DNA from: Setomelanomma holmii
Taxonomy: Eukaryota; Ascomycota; Dothideomycetes; Pleosporales; Phaeosphaeriaceae
Reading direction: 5' to 3'
DNA: 64,000 nt
Assembly: GCA_010015745.1 (NCBI GenBank)
Contig: ML978189.1
Coordinates: 186,001-250,000, forward strand
Shown here: in pieces, positions 1 through 11,220 of the stretch
How positions within the stretch are numbered: the first letter of the stretch is position 1
Layout of the letters: each line of letters opens with the position of its first letter
Program-made: the position numbers and the translations under genes
Notes under the pieces: model-generated
Database searches by the model: none
Told to the model about the DNA's origin: nothing
Seen by the model: only the letters and a program-made list of their open reading frames with translations

Positions 1-136
1 ATAGCCCCTGCTGAGCTGCGCAACCCCGCCAAGCCAAGCCCATCGCTGCCCAACGCGGTATAGCCCGTCATGTGACGGCTGCCTATGCCTGATCGAATTC
101 CATTCATATCATGGCCATGAGCTAACAATAAAGCAG

Positions 137-1182
137 GGCTGGCAAGAGAAGCTTTCTGCTCTCAAGGTCGCACAGTTCCCGTGGGATCCTCAGCCCGAGC
201 CGGTCCGTCAGCCACCGACAGTGCCGTCGAATGTCAAGTCTGAGAACGACCTGCCGCCTGTGTCGGCGCCTCAGGAGTCGCTGAACTTTCCCAATGTGCC
301 CATCAAGACGGAGGGTGGGTACCAGCCGCCTATCTCGAGCTACCCACAAGCTCAGGCCAACGGTGGTTCTTACAATGGTGGCTATGATCAGAATCAGAAC
401 ATAGCCTCGCAACGAGCCGCGGCCCTCGTGCAGCAGCGTATGCAGCAAAGTAACAACTTTACCAATCTGCCTCCACAAGGCCGTCAACCCATGATGCCCA
501 TGCAGGGTCAGATGCCTCAGCAAGGTCAGCAGCAGCATATGATGGCCCAGCAACAGCAGCGTCTACCTCAGCAAGTGCCGCAACAACGCCCACCGCCACA
601 ACAAGGCCATCTGCAGTACTCGCAAAACGATGGTACTGGTGATGCGCTTGCGGACTGGGAGGCTCTTAAGGCAGCACGAGCGGCAGCTCTTCAAGACGAA
701 GCGGGTCGTCTCGCGGCTGATGACTTCATGCGCGCACGTGTTGATGCCATGGCTATGCGTCAGGATAGCGGCTTGATGGTACCGCTCGAATCCATGCCGA
801 AAGGCAAGAAGAGGAAGGCAGCTGCTCGCGTGCTCCAGGCGGAAGATGCGGAAGCATCGTCAACTGCACCAGGACCAGCACGCTTTGACGGTGAGGATGA
901 CGAGGTCAAGGAGGATCCTGAAGATGCGATCAACTCGGACCTTGACGATCCTGAAGATGAGCTCAACGACGGCGACAACAGTGATGACGAGATGGTCGAC
1001 TACATGCTGTGCACCTATGACAAGGTCCAGCGGGTCAAGAACAAGTGGAAGTGCACGCTCAAGGACGGCATCTTGACCACGAACAAGAAGGAGTAAGTTT
1101 TGCAAGTCTATCATATGACGCAATATGCTAACAGCATCATAGGTACCTCTTCCACAAGGCCAACGGCGAGTTCGAGTGGTAG
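137..1182 (+). CDS. TOA1: TFIIA large (alpha/beta) subunit, 5' end missing
   Basis: Large subunit of general transcription factor IIA, which stabilises TBP on TATA promoters in the nucleus. An internal exon begins at 137 after an AG acceptor and opens with WQEKLSALKVAQFPWDP, matching the end of the N-terminal helical domain of yeast Toa1. A Gln/Pro-rich spacer follows (about 330-620), then an acidic stretch (880-1000), then the conserved C-terminal beta-barrel with YDKVQRVKNKWKCTLKDG. A 50-nt intron (1093-1142, GTAAGT donor) splits the last exon, which ends in the family-typical HKANGEFEW and stop. The first coding exon lies upstream of the window; bases 1-136 look like the end of an intron. 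Identity is firm; the exon boundary at 137 is inferred. Confidence 0.93.
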
Positions 1183-2154
1183 TAGTCCTCGAGAAGTCAC
1201 GGTTGTACGTCGCAGCATTTCACGAGCTCGATTGGACCAACTTGTCTCACTGCAAACATCATCAGAAATCATCATCGGCTAGAGCTTGTGATGACACGTC
1301 TCACCGTCCATGGTCTCACACTCAAATTCGACAAACTCGAAAACACAAAAACAAACAAAGTGCCATCGGAAGCAAGTAATGTATTTGGATATTAGGCGCT
1401 TGCTTCCAGATTGATACCACAAGTCCTTTAATGGACGAACAATCTCCACACTAAAAGAAGACTCTTAATGAAGGACCAGGACTGCAGATATCATGACGTC
1501 AAAATGAGCGTCAAAGGCTTCCCTTCATCTCTTGATGTATCTCGTCGCTAAAGTTTCAGGTCGCATATCCTTTCCTCACTCAGCGACCAGGGACTAGGGA
1601 ACCGGGTCACCTTTCATCGTTTCCTTACATTATTGCCGTCAAATGACATGGCACAACAGAGCACAATCCCAAAAAGGTTACCGGAACAAACTTTGCGGTC
1701 GAAAATGAACTCGTCCACGCTTGCAGTATGCGCAGTGGGAAAATGAGGTATAGAATATACGCTCGCATTGGCATTTTACTTTATCGCAGACACTCCAGAT
1801 ATGTGTCCTCGTAGTTACTCTGTGTAGACCAAATGGGAAAGTAATGTACACTGGGAATGAAATCCTCGATGCTTAGACTATGATGTGACTGCTAAAGGCT
1901 CTCATCCACATTCCCAGGGTGAGTAGCAAAACGCCAAGGTAGCGGAGGCGTCTGGACTCACATGTTCCTTATGTTCAATGTTCAATATTGTCAGATTGTG
2001 TGTAATATATTGACGCAACTTCCACTCAAGCATGTGGAAACTGGGCCAAGCCTTCGGGTCGCAGGGATTTTGTAAGATCTAAGTGCTTCTACATTACTCT
2101 GGGGTGCCACATCTATAACTACACATGAAATTACTCAAATATCACAGAAGATTT
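1183..2154. other. Intergenic, convergent 3' ends of TOA1 and RAD1
   Basis: No coding frame, RNA gene or repeat is recognisable here. It holds the 3' untranslated regions of two convergent genes. Confidence 0.6.
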
Positions 2155-3358
2155 TTAGAGCATATCCTCGTCACTTCCCCCATCCTCCCCAAAAGCATCT
2201 CCATTCGTCACAGTCGTCTCATCCCCCTCCCCACCTTCACCATCCTCATCCTCCTCAACGAGCGGGACATATCTGAAATCCACAAAACTCACCTTCCCTC
2301 CGTCTCCACTCCCACTGCCCTCGACCTCAACCATGAACTGCAGACTCAGCACGCCCTGTGTATCCACCCTGACACTGACTTTTGTGCTCACGCTCATCGC
2401 CCGAGCAGCCTTTTGTATGAAGCTGAATTTATAGCTCGAGCGGAGGATGGAGTGTGGGTTTGAGAGCTGGAATGTTTCGAGGAGGCTTGTTGGAGGCTCA
2501 TTCGCATCCGGGCCGAGATGGGAATTCGGATTCGTCGACGCTGGCGTGCGAAATGCTGATGGATGATGGGGCTGGTTATTGAATTCGACTCGCGCGCTTC
2601 CTAGCGTGCCTGACGAACTCAGAGCGAGGAACGGCTTCCCTTTGACCATTTTGGCGTACATGGTCAATCTTTCGGGCGAGGTGGATGAGAGCTCGGAGAT
2701 GGCGTCGTGCAGCCAACTCCCGCGCATGATTGTTTTGAAAGCGAGGCTCTGCCGGTCGAAGGGGATTTCGTCTGCGTAGTCGGGCTCGTAGGTTGTTAGG
2801 TCGCATGTTGTGCGTATTGAGGCTTCTGTCAAAATAACGGACAAGGGAGTGCCGGGAGCATCGTAGGAGATGCGGCACAGGTTGTTCATGCCGAGGACGT
2901 TGTTGGAGAAGGCGGTGCTGGTCGGGTAGGGGTTGTCGCGGGCCCAGGGTGGTTTGGTGGTGTTGAGGTCTGTGAGTCCGAAGATCTGAAGGGTTTCGAG
3001 GAGGGCGGGAAGGGAGATCTGGAAGTTGGGTGAGGTCGACGGGTCTTGGGATTCATCTTCGCTGTCTGATATCTCGCGGTCGGGTGGAGGCGTTGGAGCG
3101 TGGTAGTTGTAGGTTGTGAAGAGGGACGTGTCGAGGAAGGCGGATGCTACGGCTTTGTTAGCAATTGTCTTTACAAGAGGGTCGCACTCGAACAGTCGTA
3201 CCCTCCATAACACTCGCCTCGTCGACGGCGACCTTCAGGCCCTCCTCGCTGATAGTGACGTGTGCCTTGTTCGAGAATGCGATGCAGCGAAGGAGCATGA
3301 ACAGCTGGCGCGCGGAGCTGGACACGGCCATGAGCACTGGAGCGTCGTCTTCGTCCAT
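2155..3358 (-). CDS. RAD1: Checkpoint clamp subunit Rad1
   Basis: Rad1 subunit of the PCNA-like 9-1-1 ring (Rad9-Hus1-Rad1), loaded at damaged DNA to activate the ATR/Mec1 checkpoint. Model: exon 1 is 3358-3202, a 55-nt intron is 3201-3147 (donor GTACGA, branch GCTAAC, acceptor GTAG), exon 2 is 3146-2155; 382 aa. The join gives EEGLKVAVDEASVMEASAFLDTS split by the intron, matching the N-terminal Rad1 block (residues 1-65, SSARQLFMLLRCIAFSNKA). The C-terminus is a long acidic tail rich in E, D and G (about residues 345-382), common in fungal Rad1. The gene converges with TOA1, and its 5' end abuts a GT microsatellite. Identity confident; start ATG at 3358 is the only candidate in frame. Confidence 0.9.
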
Positions 3359-3374
3359 GGTCTGATATGTTCTG

Positions 3375-3375
3375 G

Positions 3376-3410
<35 letters not shown>

Positions 3411-3432
3411 TGTGTGTGTGCGCGTGTGTGTG
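3375..3432. repeat. (GT)n microsatellite with GCGC interruptions
   Basis: A near-perfect alternating purine-pyrimidine run of TG units broken by CGCG. It lies in the 208-bp space between the RAD1 start (3358) and the OST5 stop (3566), so it sits in the RAD1 promoter or 5' untranslated region. Confidence 0.95.
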
Positions 3433-3565
3433 CTCGAGTGTACTATGCGCGCGTTTCAAGTGAGGTGAGGTGGGACGTAAATGGTGGTAGATGGGCCTTG
3501 AACTTTTATTGCATTCCCAAAACTATGCACACAGATGCCCCCGAACGCCAGACGAGAGAAAGGAA

Positions 3566-3956
3566 CTAGACGTATACGCCCACTGCGCAGATCATATAGA
3601 CTGCGCCGAACCTGCGACTGTTAGCATGTCGTGCTTCACCACTTCCGTTGAGACCACGTACCCGAATGCTATTGAAGCTGGGACGCCGAGGAGCGGAAGG
3701 TTTGTGAGCGATCGATCTGTCAAGGTGAGCGGAAAATCTTGTCGCGTGTGCAGGGAAGGCGCGTACTCAGCCCAAAGACGGCACCGAGAATGAGAGCTAC
3801 GCGTTGTTAGAAAGCTCCACGATAGCTCCAAGCATACTCGAACATACACGTAAACAGCAAGACGAAGCCGACAGTGAACTGCGTGTTCTTTCCGACGGCA
3901 GGATGATATGACGACCCCGAAGCGGCCTCCCAGACGTCTAGTAGTGGGCTCGACAT
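3566..3956 (-). CDS. OST5: Oligosaccharyltransferase subunit OST5
   Basis: Small membrane subunit of the ER oligosaccharyltransferase complex (N-glycosylation). Four exons: 3956-3848, 3796-3767, 3716-3662, 3611-3566, with introns of 51, 50 and 50 nt (donors GTATGT, GTACGC, GTACGT; acceptors GTAG, ACAG, GCAG). The product is 79 aa, the usual OST5 size. Two hydrophobic segments are visible (about residues 27-46 and 52-77). Diagnostic pieces are LLDVWEAASGSSYHP near the start, LNRSLTNLPLLGVPAS in the middle and the C-terminal FGAVYMICAVGVYV, the family's hallmark ending. Because no exon exceeds 110 nt, no single reading frame shows the gene. Divergent from GCN5. Confidence 0.9.
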
Positions 3957-4172
3957 GGAATATACGATTGGCAGTTGCACGTCAATGTTCTTGCGACTGT
4001 GTTCGAGGAAGCTGCGTCGGTGGCCTCTCTCAAGCTGGCCTTGGCAGTGATTGCGTGGTGATTGGCCTGTGCGAGTTCCGCGCGGAGGCGCCACTTCCCC
4101 GACATGCAACACCTCCGCGACCGCCAAGTGAGAGCAGGCGCGACTTTACGCTGAGCAGGTGAACAGCGCAAC
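3957..4172. promoter_or_regulatory. Divergent OST5/GCN5 promoter region
   Basis: Only 216 bp separate the OST5 start codon (3956, minus strand) from the first possible GCN5 ATG (4173, plus strand), or 304 bp to the preferred GCN5 start at 4261. Both genes must be controlled from this stretch. No TATA box is evident. Inference from gene arrangement. Confidence 0.6.
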
Positions 4173-4260
4173 ATGGCGGGCGCAACTGACGACGGTGAGT
4201 GGGTTTTTCTTCTTGAGCTTTGCAGGGACCCGGGAAGAGTGTTTGCGCTCCACATGCAGC

Positions 4261-5768
4261 ATGTCGGCGCGCAAGAGCCTCGACCGCCTGCGCGAGACAC
4301 TGGGCTATCCCACCTCTCCGCCGACTCCTCGAAAGGCTCCCCTCTCGAGCCCCACCCCGGGACTGAGGCTGCGGCTCAGCAGCCCTGCTCCTGCTCCTGC
4401 TCCTGCTCCTGCCCCTCCCTCGTCGCCAGAGGTGCCTTTACGTCAACTCAGCACTAATCGCCAAGTTCCTGTAGTCAAGCGCAAAGCGAGTGATCCTCTA
4501 AACACCGGCTCACCCAAGCGCCCGAAGCAAGAGAGCCCTCCCACTCCCGACAATGCACCGCCAGAACCGAAGAAGCGCATAGTGCCCTTTCCGGAGAAGC
4601 CAGCTGTCATCGAGGAGCGCAGTGGCGAGATCGAGTTCCGCGTGGTCAACAACGATGGTCGACGGGAGAGCACCATCATCTTGACTGGCTTGAAATGCAT
4701 TTTCCAGAAACAACTCCCCAAGATGCCCAAAGACTACATAGCCCGTCTCGTCTACGATCGGACGCACTTGAGCATAGCAATCGTCAAGCATCCGCTCGAG
4801 GTCGTGGGGTAAGTCGCTCTTCCAGTCTAGTATGGTTCGCTGCTAACATGCACAGTGGCATCACATATCGCCCCTTCGACAAGGGCCAGTTCGCCGAAAT
4901 CGTCTTCTGCGCCATCTCCTCGGACCAGCAAGTCAAGGGCTATGGCGCACATCTCATGTCGCATCTCAAAGACTACGTCAAGGCCACCTCGCAAGTCATG
5001 CACTTCCTCACCTACGCCGACAACTACGCCATTGGATACTTCAAGAAGCAAGGTTTCACCAAGGAAATCACACTTGAGAAGTCCCGCTGGATGGGCTACA
5101 TCAAGGACTACGAGGGCGGCACCATCATGCAGTGCAGCATGGTACCCAAGATCCGCTACCTCGAGTCTGGCCGTATGCTTCTCAAGCAGAAAGAATGCGC
5201 AAATGCAAAGATTAGAGCCGTCAGCAAGTCCTACCAGGTCCACGCGCCGCCCGCACAATGGACGAAGGGCGATATCAAAGCCATCGACCCGCTCACCATC
5301 ACCGCCATCAAGAACTCAGGTTGGTCACCCGTCATGGACGAACTCGCCCGTGCACCGCGCCACGGACCAAACTACAACGCTCTCCTCCACCTTCTCAACG
5401 ACATGCAGAACAACAGCAACGCATGGCCCTTCCAGCAGCCCGTCAACAAAGACGAGGTGCTCGATTACTACGAAGTCATCAAGGAGCCCATGGACCTCGC
5501 GACCATGGAGGAAAAGCACGAAAAGGACCTGTATCCCAACCCAGAGGACTTTGTGCGCGATGCGAAGCTCATTTTTGACAATTGCCGCAAGTACAATAAT
5601 GAGAGCACGCCGTACGCAAAGGCGGCGAATCGGTTGGAGAGGTACATGTGGCAGCGTATTAGGGAGATTCCAGAGTGGTCGGTGAGTACTTCTTAAATTG
5701 CTTGCACTGGGAGAATCACGGCACTGACGAGTCGATAGCATCTTGAGAGCGAAATGACTGGCAAATAG
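4261..5768 (+). CDS. GCN5: Histone acetyltransferase Gcn5
   Basis: Catalytic subunit of SAGA/ADA; acetylates lysines on histone H3 tails using acetyl-CoA. Exons 4261-4808, 4856-5681, 5739-5768 (introns 47 and 57 nt, both with GTAAGT or GTGAGT donors); 467 aa. The N-terminal 100 residues are low complexity, with a Pro-Ala repeat encoded by gctcct units. The GNAT domain (about residues 120-290) has the catalytic Glu in FAEIVFCAISS and the acetyl-CoA loop QVKGYG. The C-terminal bromodomain (about 360-460) has PMDL and the acetyl-lysine-binding Asn in CRKYNNES. An alternative start at 4173 would splice a 22-nt exon over a 40-nt intron (4195-4234) in frame; I prefer 4261. Intact. Confidence 0.95.
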
Positions 5769-8700
5769 TCCGAGTCATCGACTTACTAGCATGGCCATCA
5801 TCAATGCTGGGCGGTCTCTCCTTGTTGTACTCATTTAGCGGCATTGGGTAGGTGTATGGTGCACGGTGTTCGTGAAGGAAAAACGTTCAGAAAAGGTCTT
5901 GTATACCCGTGTCTCATTCAACGGTGTCTAGTGGCTTTGATATGGTGTGGGATCGGATGGCAAAACGCTCCACGTCATTTCACAGATATATTACATATAG
6001 TTTAAACATTCTGTAACATGCAGAGCAGCCATGCCGCCATACTGTAATGACACTAAACTTTGCGAGAGACCATCGTACTCGAAAGTTGCCAAGCAGAGCA
6101 CGTTCCGTCTCAATAGGCGGTAGTTGCTCTGAGCAGTAATCCTTTCAACTCCAAGACGACGTGCGATGTTGCTTGTCAATGTACACGCCATCAGGCATTC
6201 TCACATACGTATCAACCAACTACTGCGACTTTACTTTACATTCCAATCCGAGGATAGAAATGAAAGACTTGACTCGATATCGTGACTTTCGTCGAGTTTG
6301 AATATTTGTTCACCACTCACATGGGGAAGTCGTGCCTCTTTCCCGCTCTGCTGCCAGTGTTTAAGACGACATAGAGTATGTGGTGCAAGTCTGTATCTTT
6401 TAACTGCTCGCAAGACTTCCCAGGGGAACCATGTCTTGTATCGTCGAATGCATCTGTATTTGTACCTAGCTCAACGCAATCTCGTGTTGGTGTGGCAACT
6501 TCGAGGGTTGGGAGGCCCGATGGATCATGGCAGGATATTTCGCGCGAATGTTTATGAGTAACGTTGTACGTTGGCCGCGAGACATGCGTAAGCAGTCTGA
6601 CGCCCCGGTGGGCAGGTTTGGCTCTCGTGCGTGGAGAAACAATGCAGAAACGTGGAGCTTCGCATACGATCATGTGCGGTACTGTCTCGTCTCGTCTCGA
6701 GCGCGATGTGGACGATTGTTCTGGATAAGTGAGCGGCGGAATGGACGCGTTACATATACAGTATTGATCCGACGTGAAAGTTGCACAAACTGTCGGCCGC
6801 TGTCGGATCTGACCATGCCTGTGTCGCGGTCGTACGGTGCGGCTGAAGAGGCTGTGGGTTTGTTCGTGTGATACATGTAGCATCCTACCCTGAGGCTGTG
6901 CGACACCCTGAGTGCAATGGGATCGTTCAAAAGTATGTGTTGGCGACTACTTGCTTCTGCCCCCGTGTTCTAGCAAACAGTAAGGGAGGAGTAGCGTTGG
7001 TTTTCTGAATATTCCCAGTCTTTAGTTGCCTTGATGTGTTGTGTGGCAGCTTGTTCGCTTTCGTAGACGTTGCAGTGAGTGCTGCATGCGGTCGGCATGT
7101 GGAAGTTGCGGGCAAGGTGCTAATGAAGTGCGAATGTTGTTTTCGGTTGACTAGATGGCGCGGAAATATTCAGGTAAGTTACAAGAGTCTTTCCTACCGG
7201 GATTTCGTGGGATTTGGGCGGTGTCCGATTATTATGAGTGATGCGATACTCAATGTGGGCGTGCATCCGTTCTGCTCTGCCTGCAAAGGCAGTCATTGTC
7301 TTGCCTCTCTTCTAGAGCCTCGAGCTATCAGCAATTGAAATCGCAAAGCGTGCTGTCTCGAAGTACTAAAGTAACGCACAGTTGTGTATGTCGAGCTGCT
7401 AGGCAGAGCATACTGTGGTCAGTGTCTTGAAAGTCGGTTGAAAACGTCGAGCCGATATGAGGTTTTGTTCGTGTGCAGTCGAAAACTGGCAGACAGCAAA
7501 TCCCAGTTCTGTTTTGGCTAGGAGCCTACACAGCGCTCTATGCCGAGAGCAATGCCATCACGAGGGCGGAATTGTCATTCCCAGTCGCATCGATATCTGT
7601 TCATCCGTATGGTTGAGACATGCCGGAATGCCAAGCAAGCGGACGGGAATTGGTGACCCACAGGGCTTGTACTTGATACCAAGTCCAGCGCTTGCTGATA
7701 GGAAACACCCGTTGATCATGGTATGAGCAATTGGATCGGAAACGACGGATGAAGCTGTGAGGTGATCCAGCGCGAGGTATCGACATCTGAGGGGCCTGTC
7801 CTGCAGGCGTAAGCAAGTCGTTCGCTCTCCGTTCCAACCTTTGAAAAGATGTGTAGACGCTGCGACCCTGAGCATACACATTAAAGATCGACAAGGTCTC
7901 GGTTACCTATAGCCGCTGTAAAGCGTCCGTAAGGCCCTCCTAGGAGCATGTGATTTGCATCGTGCCGCGAGCCGCCCATCTCCACGCGACGAGCTTCCGT
8001 ATTTGACCATATCCACATACTGCGGGGTGCTAGCTCGGAAGGGCGACCTTGCCGAGCCATGCGCTCGTCTGTGTAGAGAGGAATATTAACACCAAGGTGT
8101 GTCAGATGCGCCCTATCGCATTTGTATATGCAGGCGATTTCCGCAATATGGGCCCGGCGCATTTGACTGAAAAGGCGCGTTGTGATAACAATCCCCGCTC
8201 CCATCATCTGCAAGAAAGGCCGCCAACGCGCTTGTTGGAGTCGTGCCCTTAGCGGCAACCTGGTTATCGGAATGCCAATTGATGGTCTTGGGCGAGACCA
8301 ACAAGTCATTCTAGCGTTGAGATAACTTCGAGAAGGATTCCAATGATTTGTGAGCGAGGCGCAAACGATCTCACGATGGTGGGCGCGTGTAAGAATGTAA
8401 CTTCGTGATAGGGGCGTCCATGATGGGCTACCGCCGTCATGCTGAACGCCTGCAGAGGATCAGCACTGTGGGGTGGCCACCTGAGCAAGCGAAGGTCGCC
8501 AATTGTTTGTCGGAGACTTTGTAAAACTGTTCTGTAGGTATGCCTTGGCTAAGAGAATGTCCCAGGAGCTGTCTTGGTGTCTTTTCGCTGCAGCAGAGCT
8601 TCCATGGCTCCGGGATTGCTGGAAGGGTCCTCGGGGAGAACGATGGTCGTTGACTTTGGGAGGTCAGACAGTCTGCTTCGAGAACGCCACGCATTTCCAG

Positions 8701-9206
8701 AAAGAGAGCCTCACCGAAGCCCCGCTCAGATTCGCCGCCGCTTATCACAGGCTAACCCGCCTAACCGCACGTTCGAGCTTCTGATTCGACCTCGCCGCAG
8801 ACTATCAAGACTGGGGAAAGATAAGAACCTGGTCAGCTTTGCAGGACGACGGAAAGGCCACCGGTAATGGTCCAACTTGACACGAGCTCGACGTTCGTGC
8901 GCCAGCGAGTGAGCTTTCCGTGAGATGACCCTAGGGATGCTTAAACCAGCGGAGATGACCGGGAGCCAATTAGATAGTGTACCACCGCGCTCCAACCATG
9001 ACGAAAGAGGCAGTTGCCAAGTGACATGCGATCGGGCCTTCGACGTTGTAGTCTGGGCCAAGGACGGTGGCAGACCCTCCACTTTTGTGGTAGCGTCGCC
9101 CACGGCACGCAAATATAATTCCCGCCGTGGCCGACTCCACCGAGACACCAGTTCCACGTTCAATTCAACTCTTTCCAAGGGAATTGCCCTCGTGCCCGTC
9201 TTCAAC
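5769..9206. other. 3.4 kb gene-poor intergenic region
   Basis: Only short overlapping frames on both strands with no family resemblance, no splice-linked exon series and no tRNA signature that I can see. Long terminal repeats or transposase remnants are not recognisable. The last few hundred bases must contain the promoter of the transporter starting at 9207. Confidence 0.5.
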
Positions 9207-11220
9207 ATGGCCGATCGCGAACACAACAGTTCTCCCATGCCGGGGGTCCACCGTAATGACGACCCCGCGCTCGACATCAAGCGGGAGCATGAGCACGAGC
9301 ACGTGCATCACAGCGCACATGCCGCTCACCATGACAATTCTACCCCGGTGTACACGTCTGGCACAACCGACGAGAAGGTCAGCAAGCTCCTGCAACCAAG
9401 TGTGCAGGACTCACATCTTCACCACCGCCACCCCGCCGATATGCATGCTGGCCATGACGTCGAGAAGAATGGTGGTTTCGCCGATTACGAGGAGAAGGGA
9501 ACTCGCAGCTCCTCCGATCCTGAGGCTGAGGTGGAGAAGAAGAAGTGGTATTCGCCTTCCGTCTTGTACAGGAAGTACCGCTTGCCAGTTCACATCTTCA
9601 TCGGAATGTTTTTCACTGGGTAAGTCAAACTGCCAATCCGCGAGTATCCTGGATATCGGTTCTGACAACATCAGATGGTGGATCGCCAGTGTAGTAGTCC
9701 ATCGTAATGACAAGAACTGGATCATCCCGTTCTTGTTATGGCTGGCCATTATGATCCGTTTGATCACTCTCCACGTCCCAATCACTCTTGTCACAAAGCC
9801 TATGCACTGGGTTTGGAACCAGACTGGTGTACGATTCGCAAGCCTCATTCCGGAGAAGATGCGTGTCCCAGCCGGTGCTGCTCTCGTCATCGCTGTCATC
9901 ATCATCGGTTCATTCGTAAGCGAGGAGAGCGAGGACAACACTCGCGCCAACCGTGCCGTGTCCCTGTTTGGTTTGGCTGTCTTCATCTTCGGCTTCTGGG
10001 CTACCTCCCGCAACCGGAGCAAGATTGTGTGGCACACCGTCATCGTTGGTATGCTGCTCCAGTTCATCGTCGCTCTGTTCGTCCTGCGCACCAAGGCCGG
10101 ATACGACATCTTCAACTTTATCTCTGAGCTGGCTCGTCTGCTGCTCGGATTTGCGAACGATGGTGTTACCTTCCTGACAAGCGCCTCCGTTCCCAAGCTG
10201 GGCTGGTTCTTCACTGGTGTCATCCCAGCCATCATCTTCTTCGTCTCGTTTGTCCAGCTCTTGTACTACTGGGGTATCCTCCAGTGGTTCATTGGCAAGT
10301 TCGCCGTGTTCTTCTTCTGGGCTATGCGCGTCTCCGGTGCCGAGGCTGTCGTCGCTTCTGCGTCTCCTTTCATCGGTCAGGGAGAGTCTGCCATGTTGAT
10401 CAGGCCCTTCGTGCCTCATCTTACCATGGCCGAGTTGCATCAGGTCATGTGCTCTGGTTTCGCTACCATCGCTGGTAGTGTGCTGGTCGCATATATTTCC
10501 ATGGGTCTCAACCCTCAGGCACTCATTTCATCCTGTGTCATGAGTATCCCGGCCTCTCTTGCTTTCAGCAAGCTCCGCTACCCCGAGGAGGAGGAGACTC
10601 TCACCGCTGGACGTGTCGTCATTCCTGATGATGACGAGCACAAGGCCGCCAACGCTCTCCACGCCTTTGCCAATGGTGCCTGGCTCGGTCTCAAGATCGC
10701 CGGTATGATCGTTGCCACCCTCCTGTGTATCATTGCACTCCTGAACATGGTTGATGGTCTCCTCACCTGGTGGGGCCGTTACATCAACTTGGACGGCGAG
10801 TACGATCTTACCTTGGAGCTCATCCTTGGTTACATCTTCTACCCAGTTGCTTTCTTACTCGGTGTCTCTCGCCAAGGCAAGGATCTCCTCCTTGTTGGAC
10901 GTCTTATCGGTATCAAGGTCATCACCAACGAGTTCGTCGCTTTCGCTCAGCTCGTTGCCACCGACGACCCGACCTCCGACTACCACACTCTGTCCCCTCG
11001 CTCGCGTGTCATCGCTACCTACGCGCTTTGCGGTTTCGGTAACATTGGCTCGCTCGGTACCCAGATTGGTGTGCTCAGCCAGATCAGCCCTGGCCGCAGT
11101 GGTGATGTTTCTCGTCTCGCTCTTTCAGCTTTGATCTCGGGGGTCTTTTCCACCCTTTCCAGTGCTACCGTCGCCGGTCTCGTCATCGTCGACCAGGGCA
11201 AGTTCTCGAGCGGCTCGTAG
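9207..11220 (+). CDS. Concentrative nucleoside transporter (CNT family)
   Basis: Plasma-membrane Na+/H+-coupled nucleoside symporter. Exons 9207-9619 and 9675-11220 (55-nt intron, donor GTAAGT); 652 aa, CNT-like in length. The first 125 residues are cytosolic and unusually His-rich (HEHEHEHVHHSAHAAHHD near residue 30, then HLHHRHPADMHAGHD). The membrane core starts with LPVHIFIGMFFTGWW across the splice join. It contains the CNT gate and substrate motifs: the SPFIGQGESAMLIRPF hairpin followed by a GFATIAGSVLVAY helix, and a late GFGNIGSLGTQIGVL segment. About 12-13 hydrophobic segments are visible. The ATG at 9207 (context CAACATGG) follows no other in-frame ATG nearby. Intact. Substrate range cannot be read from sequence. 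Confidence 0.92.

Noticed and set aside
122..553. 143-codon Leu/His/Arg-rich minus-strand frame
   Set aside because: It lies antisense to the Gln-rich part of TOA1; its composition is the mirror of CAG-rich coding sequence.
9127..11220. 697-codon frame over the nucleoside transporter
   Set aside because: Its first 180 codons read exon 1 out of frame and run through the intron; the true start is 9207 in another frame.
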